Part shown: positions 1-6,288 of the stretch, one piece after another
Layout of the letters: each line of letters opens with the position of its first letter
Numbering within the stretch: position 1 is the first letter of the stretch
Source of the DNA: JBJHAX01 sp050480705
Lineage (GTDB): Bacteria; Actinomycetota; Nitriliruptoria; Nitriliruptorales; Nitriliruptoraceae
Length of the DNA stretch: 8,730 bases
Direction of reading: 5' to 3'
Assembly (NCBI GenBank): GCA_050480705.1
Contig: JBJHAX010000069.1
Coordinates: 1 to 8,730, forward strand
Program-made: the position numbers and the translations under genes
The notes under the pieces: generated by a model
What the model was told of the DNA's origin: nothing
Databases searched by the model: none
The model's input: only the letters and a program-made list of their open reading frames with translations

Positions 1-493
1 CCGATGCCCAACGCACGAGCACCCCTGCGCGGTACAGCGCAATGCCGAAGATCGACCCGCCAGCCAGGTAGCCCACGCCCTGCAGCACGATGACGGGGGC
101 CAAGAGGCCGATGTCGCCGTCCACAGTGCCGCCGGAGACCGCAGCGATTACGTCGTTGACGTAGCCCGGGTCGGCCTCCGCGACCGCCGGGAGCACGAAG
201 GCACCCGCGAACGCGGTGCCCAGCATCAGGAGGTAGCCGGTGGCGAACACCAGGTAGCCGACCAAGCCGAGCACACCGCTCTCCGTGACCTGGCGCAGGT
301 ACATCCCGGTGATGCCGACCAGCGCCAGGCCGGCCATCGCCACCTTGAGCGCTCCGCGGGCCGCCATCTCGTTCGTGGTGATCGTGGACGCGTCGAGGTG
401 GGGGTGGCCGACCTGGACACCGATGAAGATCAGGCCGGCCACGGCGGCGGCGACACCGGCGATCCGGGTGAGAGTGGTCGGGGTGATGGGCAT
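1..493 (-). CDS. Multi-pass membrane protein, 3' end beyond the window
   Basis: This is a minus-strand reading frame open from ATG at 493-491 to the window edge, giving 164 residues with no stop. The protein starts MPITPTTLTRIAGVAAAVAG and has about four hydrophobic spans, near residues 9-28, 47-66, 74-103 (long) and 128-153, with a short polar loop rich in Asp/Gly between the last two. An AGGAG Shine-Dalgarno lies 8 nt upstream of the ATG. The pattern resembles a family of small, uncharacterised actinobacterial integral membrane proteins (start near PTTL.R.AG, internal G..YLRQV, ending SIFGIALYRAGVLPRWA-like) that I recall often beside TetR genes; this is from memory. It is divergent from the TetR gene at 641 and shares its operator region, so it is the likely repressed target. 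Its function is unknown; transport or a stress role would be a guess. The coding call is firm. Confidence 0.85.
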   Translation of the reverse strand, partial: MPITPTTLTRIAGVAAAVAGLIFIGVQVGHPHLDASTITTNEMAARGALKVAMAGLALVGITGMYLRQVTESGVLGLVGYLVFATGYLLMLGTAFAGAFVLPAVAEADPGYVNDVIAAVSGGTVDGDIGLLAPVIVLQGVGYLAGGSIFGIALYRAGVLVRWAS

Positions 494-541
494 GTCGCCA
501 GCTCCTGATTCCGGTCCGCAACCGTGTCGCGGGCGCTCTGG

Positions 542-593
542 TGCGTGTACGCCGTACACGCATGTTTCGACACGGTATGTGTACGCTGTACGC
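542..593. promoter_or_regulatory. Probable paired TetR operators in a divergent promoter region
   Basis: A perfect palindrome covers 542-562, with arms TGCGTGTACG and CGTACACGCA around a central C at 552. A second, imperfect copy at 579-593 keeps the GTAC-N3-GTAC core (581-584 and 588-591) around a centre at 586. The centres are 34 bp apart, about three helical turns, so two repressor dimers would sit on roughly the same DNA face. The site lies between a TetR gene and a divergent membrane-protein gene, where autoregulatory TetR operators are expected. The assignment of these sites to the adjacent regulator is inference from position and symmetry. Confidence 0.75.
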
Positions 594-600
594 GCGTCAA
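572..600 (-). promoter_or_regulatory. Candidate promoter for the leftward membrane-protein gene
   Basis: On the minus strand TTGACG (600-595) is followed after 17 bp by TACCGT (577-572), a fair sigma70-like pair with optimal spacing. The imperfect operator (579-593) falls inside the spacer and the perfect palindrome (542-562) starts near the predicted transcription start, which would suit repression. This leaves a 5' leader of about 70 nt before the ATG at 493. I could not place a comparable rightward promoter for tetR. Confidence 0.45.
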
Positions 601-622
601 GTGAACCGCCGAAGTGAACCGC
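599..622 (+). repeat. Short tandem repeat, 13-bp unit, in the tetR leader
   Basis: AAGTGAACCGC occurs at 599-609 and again at 612-622, giving a 13-bp repeat unit with almost two copies. It lies just before the GAGGAG Shine-Dalgarno (624-629) of tetR. It may be a slippage duplication. No role is evident. Confidence 0.6.
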
Positions 623-640
623 TGAGGAGAAGCGTCAGCC

Positions 641-1348
641 GTGCCGACGTCCGCGGACAAGCGCACCCCGCTGAGCCGGCAACGGGCGCTGCAGGCCGCC
701 ATCGAACTTGCGGACACGAAGGGGATCGACGCACTCAGCATGCGCAATCTGGCGTCGCAGCTCGGAGTGGTCCCGATGGCCCTGTACCGGCACGTGGCCA
801 ACAAGGAAGACCTGCTCAACGGGATGGTCGAGACGGTCTACAGCGAGGTCGACACCCCCACCGGAGCGGACTGGAGAGCCACGATGCGCCAGCGGGCAAT
901 CGCAATGCGCGAGGCGCTGCGACGCCATCCGTGGGCGGTCGAACTGATGGAGACCAACTCTCCCGGACCTGCCAATCTGGAGTACCACAACGCCGGTATC
1001 GGCTGTCTGCGAGCGCAGGCCGGCATGTCGGTGAGGACGGCCATCGACGCCTACAACCTGCTGGACAGCTACCTCTACGGCTTCGCCCTCCAGGAACGGA
1101 TCCTGCCGAGCGACATCCCTGCAACGGCCCAGACGAGGCGGGAGGATCTGGCCAGGACCGACCCGTCGCTCGCAAGCAGGTTCCCCTACCTCATCGAGGT
1201 GGTCGAGGAGCTCGGCGCATCGGGCTACGACCACTCCAGGCAGTTCGAACGAGGTCTCGAGCTCGTCCTCGACGGCATCGACCAGCTGCGCCACGAAGAT
1301 CGGCGCGATCGGACGGGTGCCGATCGTGGACGGACAAGGGGCAGCTGA
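641..1348 (+). CDS. TetR/AcrR-family transcriptional repressor, TetR_C_1-like C-terminus
   Basis: This 235-aa DNA-binding regulator is a normal length for the family. The N-terminal helix-turn-helix is clear: residues 13-60 contain RQRALQAAIELAD, then MRNLASQLGVVPMALYRHV with the LYRHVANKEDLL ending typical of TetR proteins. The C-terminal region (LRRHPWAVELMETNSPGPANLEYHNA, later DAYNLLDSYLYGFALQE) matches the TetR_C_1 ligand-binding and dimerisation type. The start is GTG at 641, with GAGGAG at 624-629 about 11 nt upstream; no in-frame ATG lies nearer. The last 15 residues or so are rich in Arg, Asp and Gly and look disordered. It is divergent from the membrane protein at 493 and probably represses it and itself through the palindromes at 542-593. 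The ligand cannot be predicted. Confidence 0.93.
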   Translation: MPTSADKRTPLSRQRALQAAIELADTKGIDALSMRNLASQLGVVPMALYRHVANKEDLLNGMVETVYSEVDTPTGADWRATMRQRAIAMREALRRHPWAVELMETNSPGPANLEYHNAGIGCLRAQAGMSVRTAIDAYNLLDSYLYGFALQERILPSDIPATAQTRREDLARTDPSLASRFPYLIEVVEELGASGYDHSRQFERGLELVLDGIDQLRHEDRRDRTGADRGRTRGS

Positions 1349-1377
1349 AGCCCCGTTCCAGAGACACTCGTCAGCTC

Positions 1378-1405
1378 CCCCGCCGACCTGCGCCGTCGAG
1401 CGGGG
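1378..1405. terminator. Strong hairpin between convergent genes, likely bidirectional terminator
   Basis: CCCCGCCGAC (1378-1387) pairs with GTCG (1395-1398) and GCGGGG (1400-1405), leaving a 7-nt loop and a single bulged A at 1399. This gives a 10-bp, very GC-rich stem. It lies 29 bp after the tetR stop and downstream of the leftward rhodanese operon. No U-tract follows on either strand, which is common for actinobacterial terminators but lowers certainty. Confidence 0.55.
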
Positions 1406-1478
1406 CGTGGCCTTGGGTCTGCAGAGATGGCGACGCGTCCGGCGTACGGCGCCCACTGACGTCGCGCGAACCGACGCA

Positions 1479-1811
1479 CTAGGTGTGGCCGGGGCCGCGG
1501 GTGCCCTCGACGTGCCCGCCCGCGGCGATCCAGGATTCGAGCCCTTCCGCATAGAGCCACACGTCGACGAACCTGCGGCGGGCCAGGTCGGTCGCGAGCT
1601 CCCGGCTGGCACGGCACGCCGGACCGAGTCCGTAGACAACGACGGTGTCGTCGGGTCGCAGGAACGCGGCGGCCTGGTCGGCATCGGCGAAGGTCAGCGC
1701 GCCGGGGAGGTGCACGGAGCGGAACGACGCCCGCTCGCTGGCGTGCACGAGCCAGATCTGTCGTCCGTTCGCCATTCGTGCCAGCAGCTGATCGGTGTCG
1801 ATGGGCTTCAT
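1479..1811 (-). CDS. Rhodanese-like domain protein lacking the canonical active-site Cys
   Basis: This 110-aa single-domain rhodanese homologue has no signal peptide and is probably cytoplasmic. Rhodanese landmarks are present: HLPGALTF (34-41), the strand TVVVY (56-60) before the active-site loop, and a C-terminal GLESWIAAGG (90-99) of the usual G[LM]..W...G type. The residue directly after VVVY, normally the catalytic persulfide Cys, is Gly61; the loop reads YGLGPACRAS, leaving Cys66 as the only loop Cys. By eye it is about 35% identical to its upstream neighbour and aligns without gaps. Its ATG overlaps the neighbour's TGA (ATGA at 1811-1808 on the minus strand), so translation is probably coupled. 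It may be a binding or regulatory partner, or use Cys66. The rhodanese fold is sure; activity is doubtful. Confidence 0.9.
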   Translation of the reverse strand: MKPIDTDQLLARMANGRQIWLVHASERASFRSVHLPGALTFADADQAAAFLRPDDTVVVYGLGPACRASRELATDLARRRFVDVWLYAEGLESWIAAGGHVEGTRGPGHT

Positions 1812-2146
1812 GCCGCGACAGATCCGTGCCCGGAGTCGGTCGCCAGGGGCAGTCCGGCGGCGTGCCACTCTTCGAGACCGCCGACGAATCGGCGCACGTG
1901 GCGGTAGCCACGGGTGGCGAGGATTCGTTGAGCCCAGGCGCTGGCCTGGCACGCCGGTCCCGAGCAGTACACGACGATCGGCTCGTCGTGCCCGAGGCCG
2001 TCGAGCGCACTGCCGACGTCGGTGAAGGTCTCCGAGCCAGGGATGTGTGCTCGGGCGAACCGGTCGGGGCCGAGCGCCATGACGAGCCGGACGGGCTGGC
2101 CGGTGGCGAGCAGATACTCCAGGTCGTGGCGGTCGATGGTGTCCAT
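1808..2146 (-). CDS. Rhodanese-like sulfurtransferase domain protein
   Basis: This 112-aa single-domain rhodanese is probably cytoplasmic, as it has no signal peptide. Such proteins carry sulfane sulfur as a Cys persulfide. Visible landmarks are HIPGSETF (34-41), IVVYCSGPACQAS (57-69) with the canonical catalytic Cys61 after VVY and a second loop Cys66, and GGLEEWHAAGLP (89-100). The start at 2146 is supported by AGGAG on the minus strand (2157-2153) six nt upstream; an in-frame ATG further upstream at 2455 would run into the divergent regulator and is not credible. It is the first gene of a two-gene operon with the Gly61 paralogue. The upstream region carries SARP-like heptamer repeats. Sulfur donor and acceptor are unknown. 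Confidence 0.93.
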   Translation of the reverse strand: MDTIDRHDLEYLLATGQPVRLVMALGPDRFARAHIPGSETFTDVGSALDGLGHDEPIVVYCSGPACQASAWAQRILATRGYRHVRRFVGGLEEWHAAGLPLATDSGHGSVAA

Positions 2147-2185
2147 CAGGTGCTCCTGTCGTGCGGAAGATTCGGTGACGAGGCC

Positions 2186-2229
2186 ACCATGCAGCGCACC
2201 GCTGCCGTGACGCTGCGGTGGCGCTGTCT
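2186..2229 (-). promoter_or_regulatory. SARP-type heptamer array and -10-like site before the rhodanese operon
   Basis: Read on the minus strand, AGACAGC (2229-2223), CCGCAGC (2218-2212) and CGGCAGC (2207-2201) are spaced exactly 11 bp apart. Nine nt further on is CATGGT (2191-2186), a weak -10-like hexamer about 40 nt before the rhodanese ATG. SARP activators are known to bind direct heptamers at 11-bp pitch close to -10. The same layout, with similar heptamers and the same 9-nt gap, precedes the His-rich gene at 5628. Binding by the adjacent AfsR-like protein is inferred. Confidence 0.5.
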
Positions 2230-2254
2230 CGGCCGTTGTGACGAGCCCAGCGGT

Positions 2255-2266
2255 TAAGGTCCGAAC
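2255..2266 (+). promoter_or_regulatory. Candidate leaderless -10 element for the AfsR-like gene
   Basis: TAAGGT (2255-2260) fits the actinobacterial TAnnnT -10 consensus and ends 6 nt before the ATG at 2267, so transcription could begin at the ATG itself. The alternative is that AAGG (2256-2259) acts as a weak Shine-Dalgarno 7 nt upstream. I see no good -35 at the normal distance. Confidence 0.35.
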
Positions 2267-5200
2267 ATGGACTTCGGCATCCTCGGCCCACTCGAGGTCT
2301 CCGACGGTGACGCGGTGCTCGCCGTTCCCGGCCCCAGACAGCGGGCACTGCTCGCGCTGCTCGTCGTCCACGTCGGCGAGGTCGTGTCGATCGACCGGCT
2401 GGTCGAAACCATCTGGGCCGACGACCCCCCGGCGAATCCGAAGAACGCGTTGCATTCACAGATCTCGCAGCTGCGTCGGAATCTGCACGACCAGGACCAG
2501 GACCTGGTCGCTTCTCGGCCTCCGGGTTACGTGCTGCGAGCCGAACCCGACCACGTCGACGCGGTCCGGTTCGAGCGCCTGGCACGCGACGGACGCCAGG
2601 CGTTGCACGACGGGGACGTCGATCGAGCGCTGAGCAGACTGACTGGCGCACTGGCGTTGTGGCGTGGCGCGCCGCTTGCTGAATTCGCCGGCCAGGAGTT
2701 CGCCGAGGTCGCCGCCGCCAGGCTGCAGGAGCTTCGGCTCGGCGCCATCGAGGACCGCATCGACGCCGATCTGCGGGCCGGACGCCACCGCGATCTCGTG
2801 GCCGACCTCGAACAGCTGATCGTCGGCCATCCGCTGCGGGAGCGGCTCCGCGGCCAGCTGATGCTTGCGCTGGCACGCAGCGGCAGGCAGGCCGATGCGC
2901 TCCAGGTCTTCCACGACACCCGACGTGTGCTCGACGAGGAGCTGGGCATTGACCCTGGCCGTGACCTGGTGTCGTTGCACGAGGCGCTGCTACGGCAGGA
3001 CGACGATCCGCCGCTGACGACCACCGAGGCGCACCGTCCGGCCGTGGCCACGGTGCTTCCGAGCGCACTGCCGCGGGCGCTGTCGAGTTTCGTCGGTCGC
3101 GCCGACGACCTCGATCGGGTCGTCGACCTTCTGCACCGTTCGAGGCTGGTGACCCTCACCGGACCGGGCGGGGTCGGCAAGACCCGCCTGGCCATCGAGA
3201 CCGCGTCCCGCACGCTCGACCGCGGCCCGGCGACCGACGGCGCCTGGCTGGTCGAACTCGCCGGCCTGCAGGACCCGACGCTCGTCGCCGAGGCCGTGGC
3301 CGACACGATCGGTCTGGCCACCGAGGCCGGACTGGCCGCCGGGGCTCCGGAGCCGCGCGACACCGCGGCACGCCTGAGGGCGGCGCTGCAAAGGCGGCGT
3401 GCGCTGCTGGTACTCGACAACTGTGAGCACCTGGTCGACGCGGTCGCCACGTTCGTACGCGACCTGCTGGGCGCGACCGCCGAACTGACCGTCCTGACCA
3501 CCAGTCGCGAGGCACTGGGCATCACCGGCGAGTCGGTCTGGTCGGTTCCGTCCCTCACGCTTCCGCCACCCGGTACCGAGGCCGAAGCCGACGGCCTGGA
3601 TGGATGGGGCGCCACGGCACTGTTCCTGGACCGCGTCCGCGAAGCCGACCCTCGGATCACGGTCGACGATGCTGGCGCACGAATCATGATGGAGGTCTGC
3701 CGACGCCTGGACGGCGTCCCGCTCGCCCTGGAGCTGGCCGCCGCACGGGTCCGCACGCTCGGGCTCGACGAGCTGGCTGCTCGGCTCGACGACCGCTTCA
3801 CGGTGCTCACCGGCGGTGATCGCACGGCCCAGCCGCGCCAGAAGACCCTCGAGGCAGTCATCGGCTGGAGCTGGGATCTCCTCGACGAGGCCGAGCGCAC
3901 GCTTTTCCGCCGCCTGGCGGTGTTCGCCGGCGGCGCCACGATGGAGGCGATCGAAGCGATCTGCGCAGACCCGAACCACCTGCCGCGGGAGCGTGTCGTC
4001 GAGATCGTGGCCTCGCTCGTGGACAAGTCCATGCTCGTCGCCGACCGGAACACCCGCCCCACCCGCTACCGGATGCTCGAGAGCCTGCATGCATACGCGA
4101 CGAAGAGGCTCGCCGACAGTCTCGAAGACGGCGAGACCCGGGACCGCCACGCCGACCACCTGCTGACCCTGGTTGTCGACACGGTCCCCCAGTTGCGTGG
4201 CCGCCACCAGCTGGCGGCCATGGACCACCTCGACCTGCTCCTCGACGATCTCCGGTCTGCGCTGCGCTGGCTCGAGGAGTCTGTCGACGGACGACGTGGC
4301 GGTCGGTTGGCAACCGAGTTGGGCTGGTACTGGTACCTGCGCGGGCACCGAACCGAGGGTCTGCGCTGGCTCACCGCCTTCGCTGACGCGGCGCCTCGCG
4401 AAGCCGCCTTGGCGACGCTGTGGGCAGCGCTCCTCGCGCCTACGGCGGATCCCGCCCTCGACCTTCCGGCGCGCATGGAGCACGCCGCCGACGTCCTGGC
4501 GGATCACGGCACCCTCGCCGATCACACGTTCGCGGAGCTGCTCATCGCCGCGGTGATGACCGCGTTCGGTGACCACGAACGGGCAGGCCGCCACCTCGAC
4601 CACGCGCGAGCGCTCATCGATCAGACCGGCGACGACGGCCACGCCGCGATCGCCGACCTGCTGACCGGCAACTTCTTCCTCGTCAGCGGTGATGTCGACC
4701 GTGCGCGATCCTGGCTCGAGGCGGCGCTCGGCCGATTCGCCGATGTCGGCGACCGCTGGGGCCAGGTCCAATGCCTGGGGTCGCTGCTGAGCACCGCCGA
4801 GGCCGCCGGCGACCTGGCCGGCGCCCAGCGGCACGCCGACCGGGGCATCGAGCTCGCCGTCGAACTCCGGCTCGCCGAGCTCGAGGCGATCCTGCATTCG
4901 CGTCGTGCGACGGTGGCGACACTGGCCGGCGACCACGACGGCGCCAACGCCTCGCTGCGCCAGGCCCGACAGCTGGCCGACGAGCTGGGCGACGCGATGG
5001 TGGGCGGCACGGTCGACCTCGCGGCCGGGTTCGTGGCCCTGCGGGTCGGAAACCTCGTCGACGCCGAGCAGTACTTCGAACGGGTGGTCACCTGGGTCGG
5101 TGACGCACCACTTCCCGCCGTGCGCGCCTACGCGCTGACCCGGCTCGGCACGGTCGCGGAACTGTCCGGCGACCTCGACCGGGCCGCGCAGCTGCAGCGC

Positions 5201-5488
5201 GACAGCTACCACCAGGCCTGCCAGACCGGTGACCCGCGCAGCGTCGCACTCGCGCTCGAAGGGCTCGCGGCCGCCCATGCCGCCGTCGGACGGGGCGAGG
5301 ACGCAGCCGTGCTGCTCGGCGCCGCGCAGGCACGTCGCGACGCGGTCGGCCTCCCGCTGTCCAAGGTAGAACGGACCGACGTCGACCGTGCCGAGGACAA
5401 TGCGCGAGCTGCGGTGGGCGACGACCTCTTCGCGGCTGCGCTCGAGCGCGGACGGGCTCTGCCGGACGACGAGCTCCCCATCGCCTGA
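2267..5488 (+). CDS. AfsR/SARP-family regulator: winged helix, BTAD, STAND-type NTPase, TPR region
   Basis: This 1073-aa cytoplasmic regulator starts MDFGILGPLEV, typical of the family. Residues 1-93 form an OmpR-like winged helix ending PPGYVLRAE. Residues about 97-248 form the bacterial transcriptional activation domain, ending LDEELGIDPGRDLVSLHEALLR. An NTPase module follows: SFVGRADDLDRV, Walker A GPGGVGKT (299-306, Lys305), Walker B-like LLVLDNCEHL (Asp384), TTSREALGI, and GVPLALELAAAR (from 483). About 640-1060 is alpha-helical with many Ala/Leu/Gly-rich repeats of TPR type, probably the sensor or partner-binding part. In this architecture NTP binding and TPR ligands are thought to control DNA binding. 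It lies between the divergent rhodanese operon and the His-rich gene, both preceded by 11-bp-pitched heptamers, so these are its likely targets. It is not called afsR because orthology cannot be shown. Confidence 0.95.
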   Translation: MDFGILGPLEVSDGDAVLAVPGPRQRALLALLVVHVGEVVSIDRLVETIWADDPPANPKNALHSQISQLRRNLHDQDQDLVASRPPGYVLRAEPDHVDAVRFERLARDGRQALHDGDVDRALSRLTGALALWRGAPLAEFAGQEFAEVAAARLQELRLGAIEDRIDADLRAGRHRDLVADLEQLIVGHPLRERLRGQLMLALARSGRQADALQVFHDTRRVLDEELGIDPGRDLVSLHEALLRQDDDPPLTTTEAHRPAVATVLPSALPRALSSFVGRADDLDRVVDLLHRSRLVTLTGPGGVGKTRLAIETASRTLDRGPATDGAWLVELAGLQDPTLVAEAVADTIGLATEAGLAAGAPEPRDTAARLRAALQRRRALLVLDNCEHLVDAVATFVRDLLGATAELTVLTTSREALGITGESVWSVPSLTLPPPGTEAEADGLDGWGATALFLDRVREADPRITVDDAGARIMMEVCRRLDGVPLALELAAARVRTLGLDELAARLDDRFTVLTGGDRTAQPRQKTLEAVIGWSWDLLDEAERTLFRRLAVFAGGATMEAIEAICADPNHLPRERVVEIVASLVDKSMLVADRNTRPTRYRMLESLHAYATKRLADSLEDGETRDRHADHLLTLVVDTVPQLRGRHQLAAMDHLDLLLDDLRSALRWLEESVDGRRGGRLATELGWYWYLRGHRTEGLRWLTAFADAAPREAALATLWAALLAPTADPALDLPARMEHAADVLADHGTLADHTFAELLIAAVMTAFGDHERAGRHLDHARALIDQTGDDGHAAIADLLTGNFFLVSGDVDRARSWLEAALGRFADVGDRWGQVQCLGSLLSTAEAAGDLAGAQRHADRGIELAVELRLAELEAILHSRRATVATLAGDHDGANASLRQARQLADELGDAMVGGTVDLAAGFVALRVGNLVDAEQYFERVVTWVGDAPLPAVRAYALTRLGTVAELSGDLDRAAQLQRDSYHQACQTGDPRSVALALEGLAAAHAAVGRGEDAAVLLGAAQARRDAVGLPLSKVERTDVDRAEDNARAAVGDDLFAAALERGRALPDDELPIA

Positions 5489-5550
5489 CCGTCAGACCCA
5501 CGCCCCTTCGCGCGCTCCCTGGACCTGCGCGGCAGGCAGACGGTTCACCA

Positions 5551-5594
5551 CGACAGCGCGGCGACATCGTCGCGACAGCCACGTCCCGGATGCT
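5551..5594 (+). promoter_or_regulatory. SARP-type heptamer array and -10-like site before the His-rich gene
   Basis: CGACAGC (5551-5557), CGACATC (5562-5568) and CGACAGC (5573-5579) are spaced exactly 11 bp apart. Nine nt later comes GATGCT (5589-5594), a weak -10-like hexamer; a start near 5601 would leave a leader of about 27 nt holding the GAGGAG at 5616-5621. This is the layout known for SARP operators and matches the array at 2229-2186 in heptamer core, pitch, gap and orientation. The weak -10 and absence of a -35 fit an activator-dependent promoter. The regulator's identity is inferred. Confidence 0.55.
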
Positions 5595-5627
5595 CCCGGC
5601 CGTCACCAACCGACCGAGGAGCACACC

Positions 5628-6131
5628 TTGTCGACCTCATCCGAGCACCACCAGCACGTCGCCCGTCGCCCGCGCCGCAGGGGCAGAACCATCGTCGTCC
5701 TTGGCGCGCTGGCCGCGGCGCTGATCGCGTTCCCCGTGGTCGCCAACGCGGCAATGTCCACGTTCGCCGCCCACGATCACGGCAGTCTCGATATCGTCAT
5801 CGATGGCGAACTGGTCGATCTGGATCAGCCACGCTTCCACGACCTGCACCCGGAGTTCCACATCCATCCCGGGTACGGCAACCGGTGGCACCATCACCCG
5901 CGCCACCTCGGCGCAATGTTCGGCTTCGAGCCGCTGACCCTCCGGCAGGCCCTGTCCGCGGTTGGCCTCGATCTGGCCGGTGACCGGCTGGTCTTCGACG
6001 GCAGCTCGTTCGACCTCCTCGACACGACGACGGAGCTCTCCGTCCTCGTCGGTGTGGTCGAGGTCGATGTCGACCGGCACATCGTCGGAGACGGAGACCG
6101 CATCACCGTTCGGCTGGTCACCGCCGAATGA
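5628..6131 (+). CDS. Secreted histidine-rich protein of unknown function
   Basis: This 167-aa protein starts at TTG 5628, chosen because GAGGAG (5616-5621) lies 6 nt upstream and the next residues form an export signal: a basic stretch RRPRRRGR (13-20), a hydrophobic core (21-38) and a possible cleavage site after ANA (39-41). The mature part has eight His between 71 and 93 (H71, 74, 78, 80, 88, 89, 90, 93) in FHDLHPEFHIHPGYGNRWHHH, suggesting metal binding. After this, residues 100-165 (LTLRQALSAVGLDL, VFDGSSFDLLD, VGDGDRITVRLV) resemble a beta-grasp-like tail with a closing GD.I.V strand. I recall unnamed exported proteins with an FHxHxGxGxRWHxH block plus such a tail, but cannot verify this. 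There is no Cys, so it is not a lipoprotein. It lies 139 bp after the AfsR-like gene with its own probable SARP-type promoter. Confidence 0.87.
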   Translation: MSTSSEHHQHVARRPRRRGRTIVVLGALAAALIAFPVVANAAMSTFAAHDHGSLDIVIDGELVDLDQPRFHDLHPEFHIHPGYGNRWHHHPRHLGAMFGFEPLTLRQALSAVGLDLAGDRLVFDGSSFDLLDTTTELSVLVGVVEVDVDRHIVGDGDRITVRLVTAE

Positions 6132-6149
6132 CCGGCACCGTGCAGATCA

Positions 6150-6168
6150 CGGCCTCGAGCGCAGGCCG
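6150..6168 (+). terminator. Weak hairpin after the His-rich gene
   Basis: CGGCCT (6150-6155) and AGGCCG (6163-6168) form a 6-bp stem with a 7-nt loop, 18 bp after the stop codon. There is no U-tract. Position is the main support. Confidence 0.3.
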
Positions 6169-6188
6169 CAGCCGCAATGGAGCGCCGG

Positions 6189-6219
6189 TTGACGGTGGGT
6201 GTAACGTCGCTGCTACGAG
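6189..6219 (+). promoter_or_regulatory. Possible promoter for the CPBP protease gene
   Basis: TTGACG (6189-6194) is followed after 19 bp by TACGAG (6214-6219), which is preceded by TG one base away (TGC, 6211-6213), an extended -10 feature. Transcription would start near 6226, leaving a leader of about 63 nt before the ATG at 6289. The long spacer and imperfect -10 keep this tentative. Confidence 0.35.
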
Positions 6220-6288
6220 TGGCGGATGCACCGACCGTACGTCCATGCCGGCCAACCTCCGTTGCAAACACGAGTAGGAGGCCTCGCC

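Noticed and set aside
635..1684. 349-codon minus-strand frame across tetR
   Set aside because: It is antisense to the well-supported TetR gene and has no recognisable domain.
1479..3068. 529-codon minus-strand open frame, the long form of the distal rhodanese
   Set aside because: Only its last 110 codons are rhodanese. The upstream part is Arg/Pro-rich and antisense to two real genes, and the ATG at 1811 forms a normal four-base overlap with the upstream paralogue.
2990..5278. 762-codon minus-strand open frame antisense to the AfsR-like gene
   Set aside because: Its translation is low-complexity, rich in Arg, Gly, Val and Gln with no domain, as expected from the reverse of a high-GC3 gene. 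The plus-strand protein has clear domains across the whole stretch.
5388..6131. Longer ATG-started version (247 aa) of the His-rich protein
   Set aside because: The first 80 codons overlap the end of the AfsR-like gene and give a non-secretory, Arg/Thr-rich sequence. The TTG at 5628 has a good Shine-Dalgarno and places a signal peptide at the N-terminus.
6155..6183. Possible third SARP array before the CPBP gene (TCGAGCG, CCGCAGC, ATGGAGC)
   Set aside because: The heptamers can be placed 11 bp apart only by mixing registers; the shared AGC core is spaced 12 then 11 bp, and no matching -10 lies 8-9 nt downstream.
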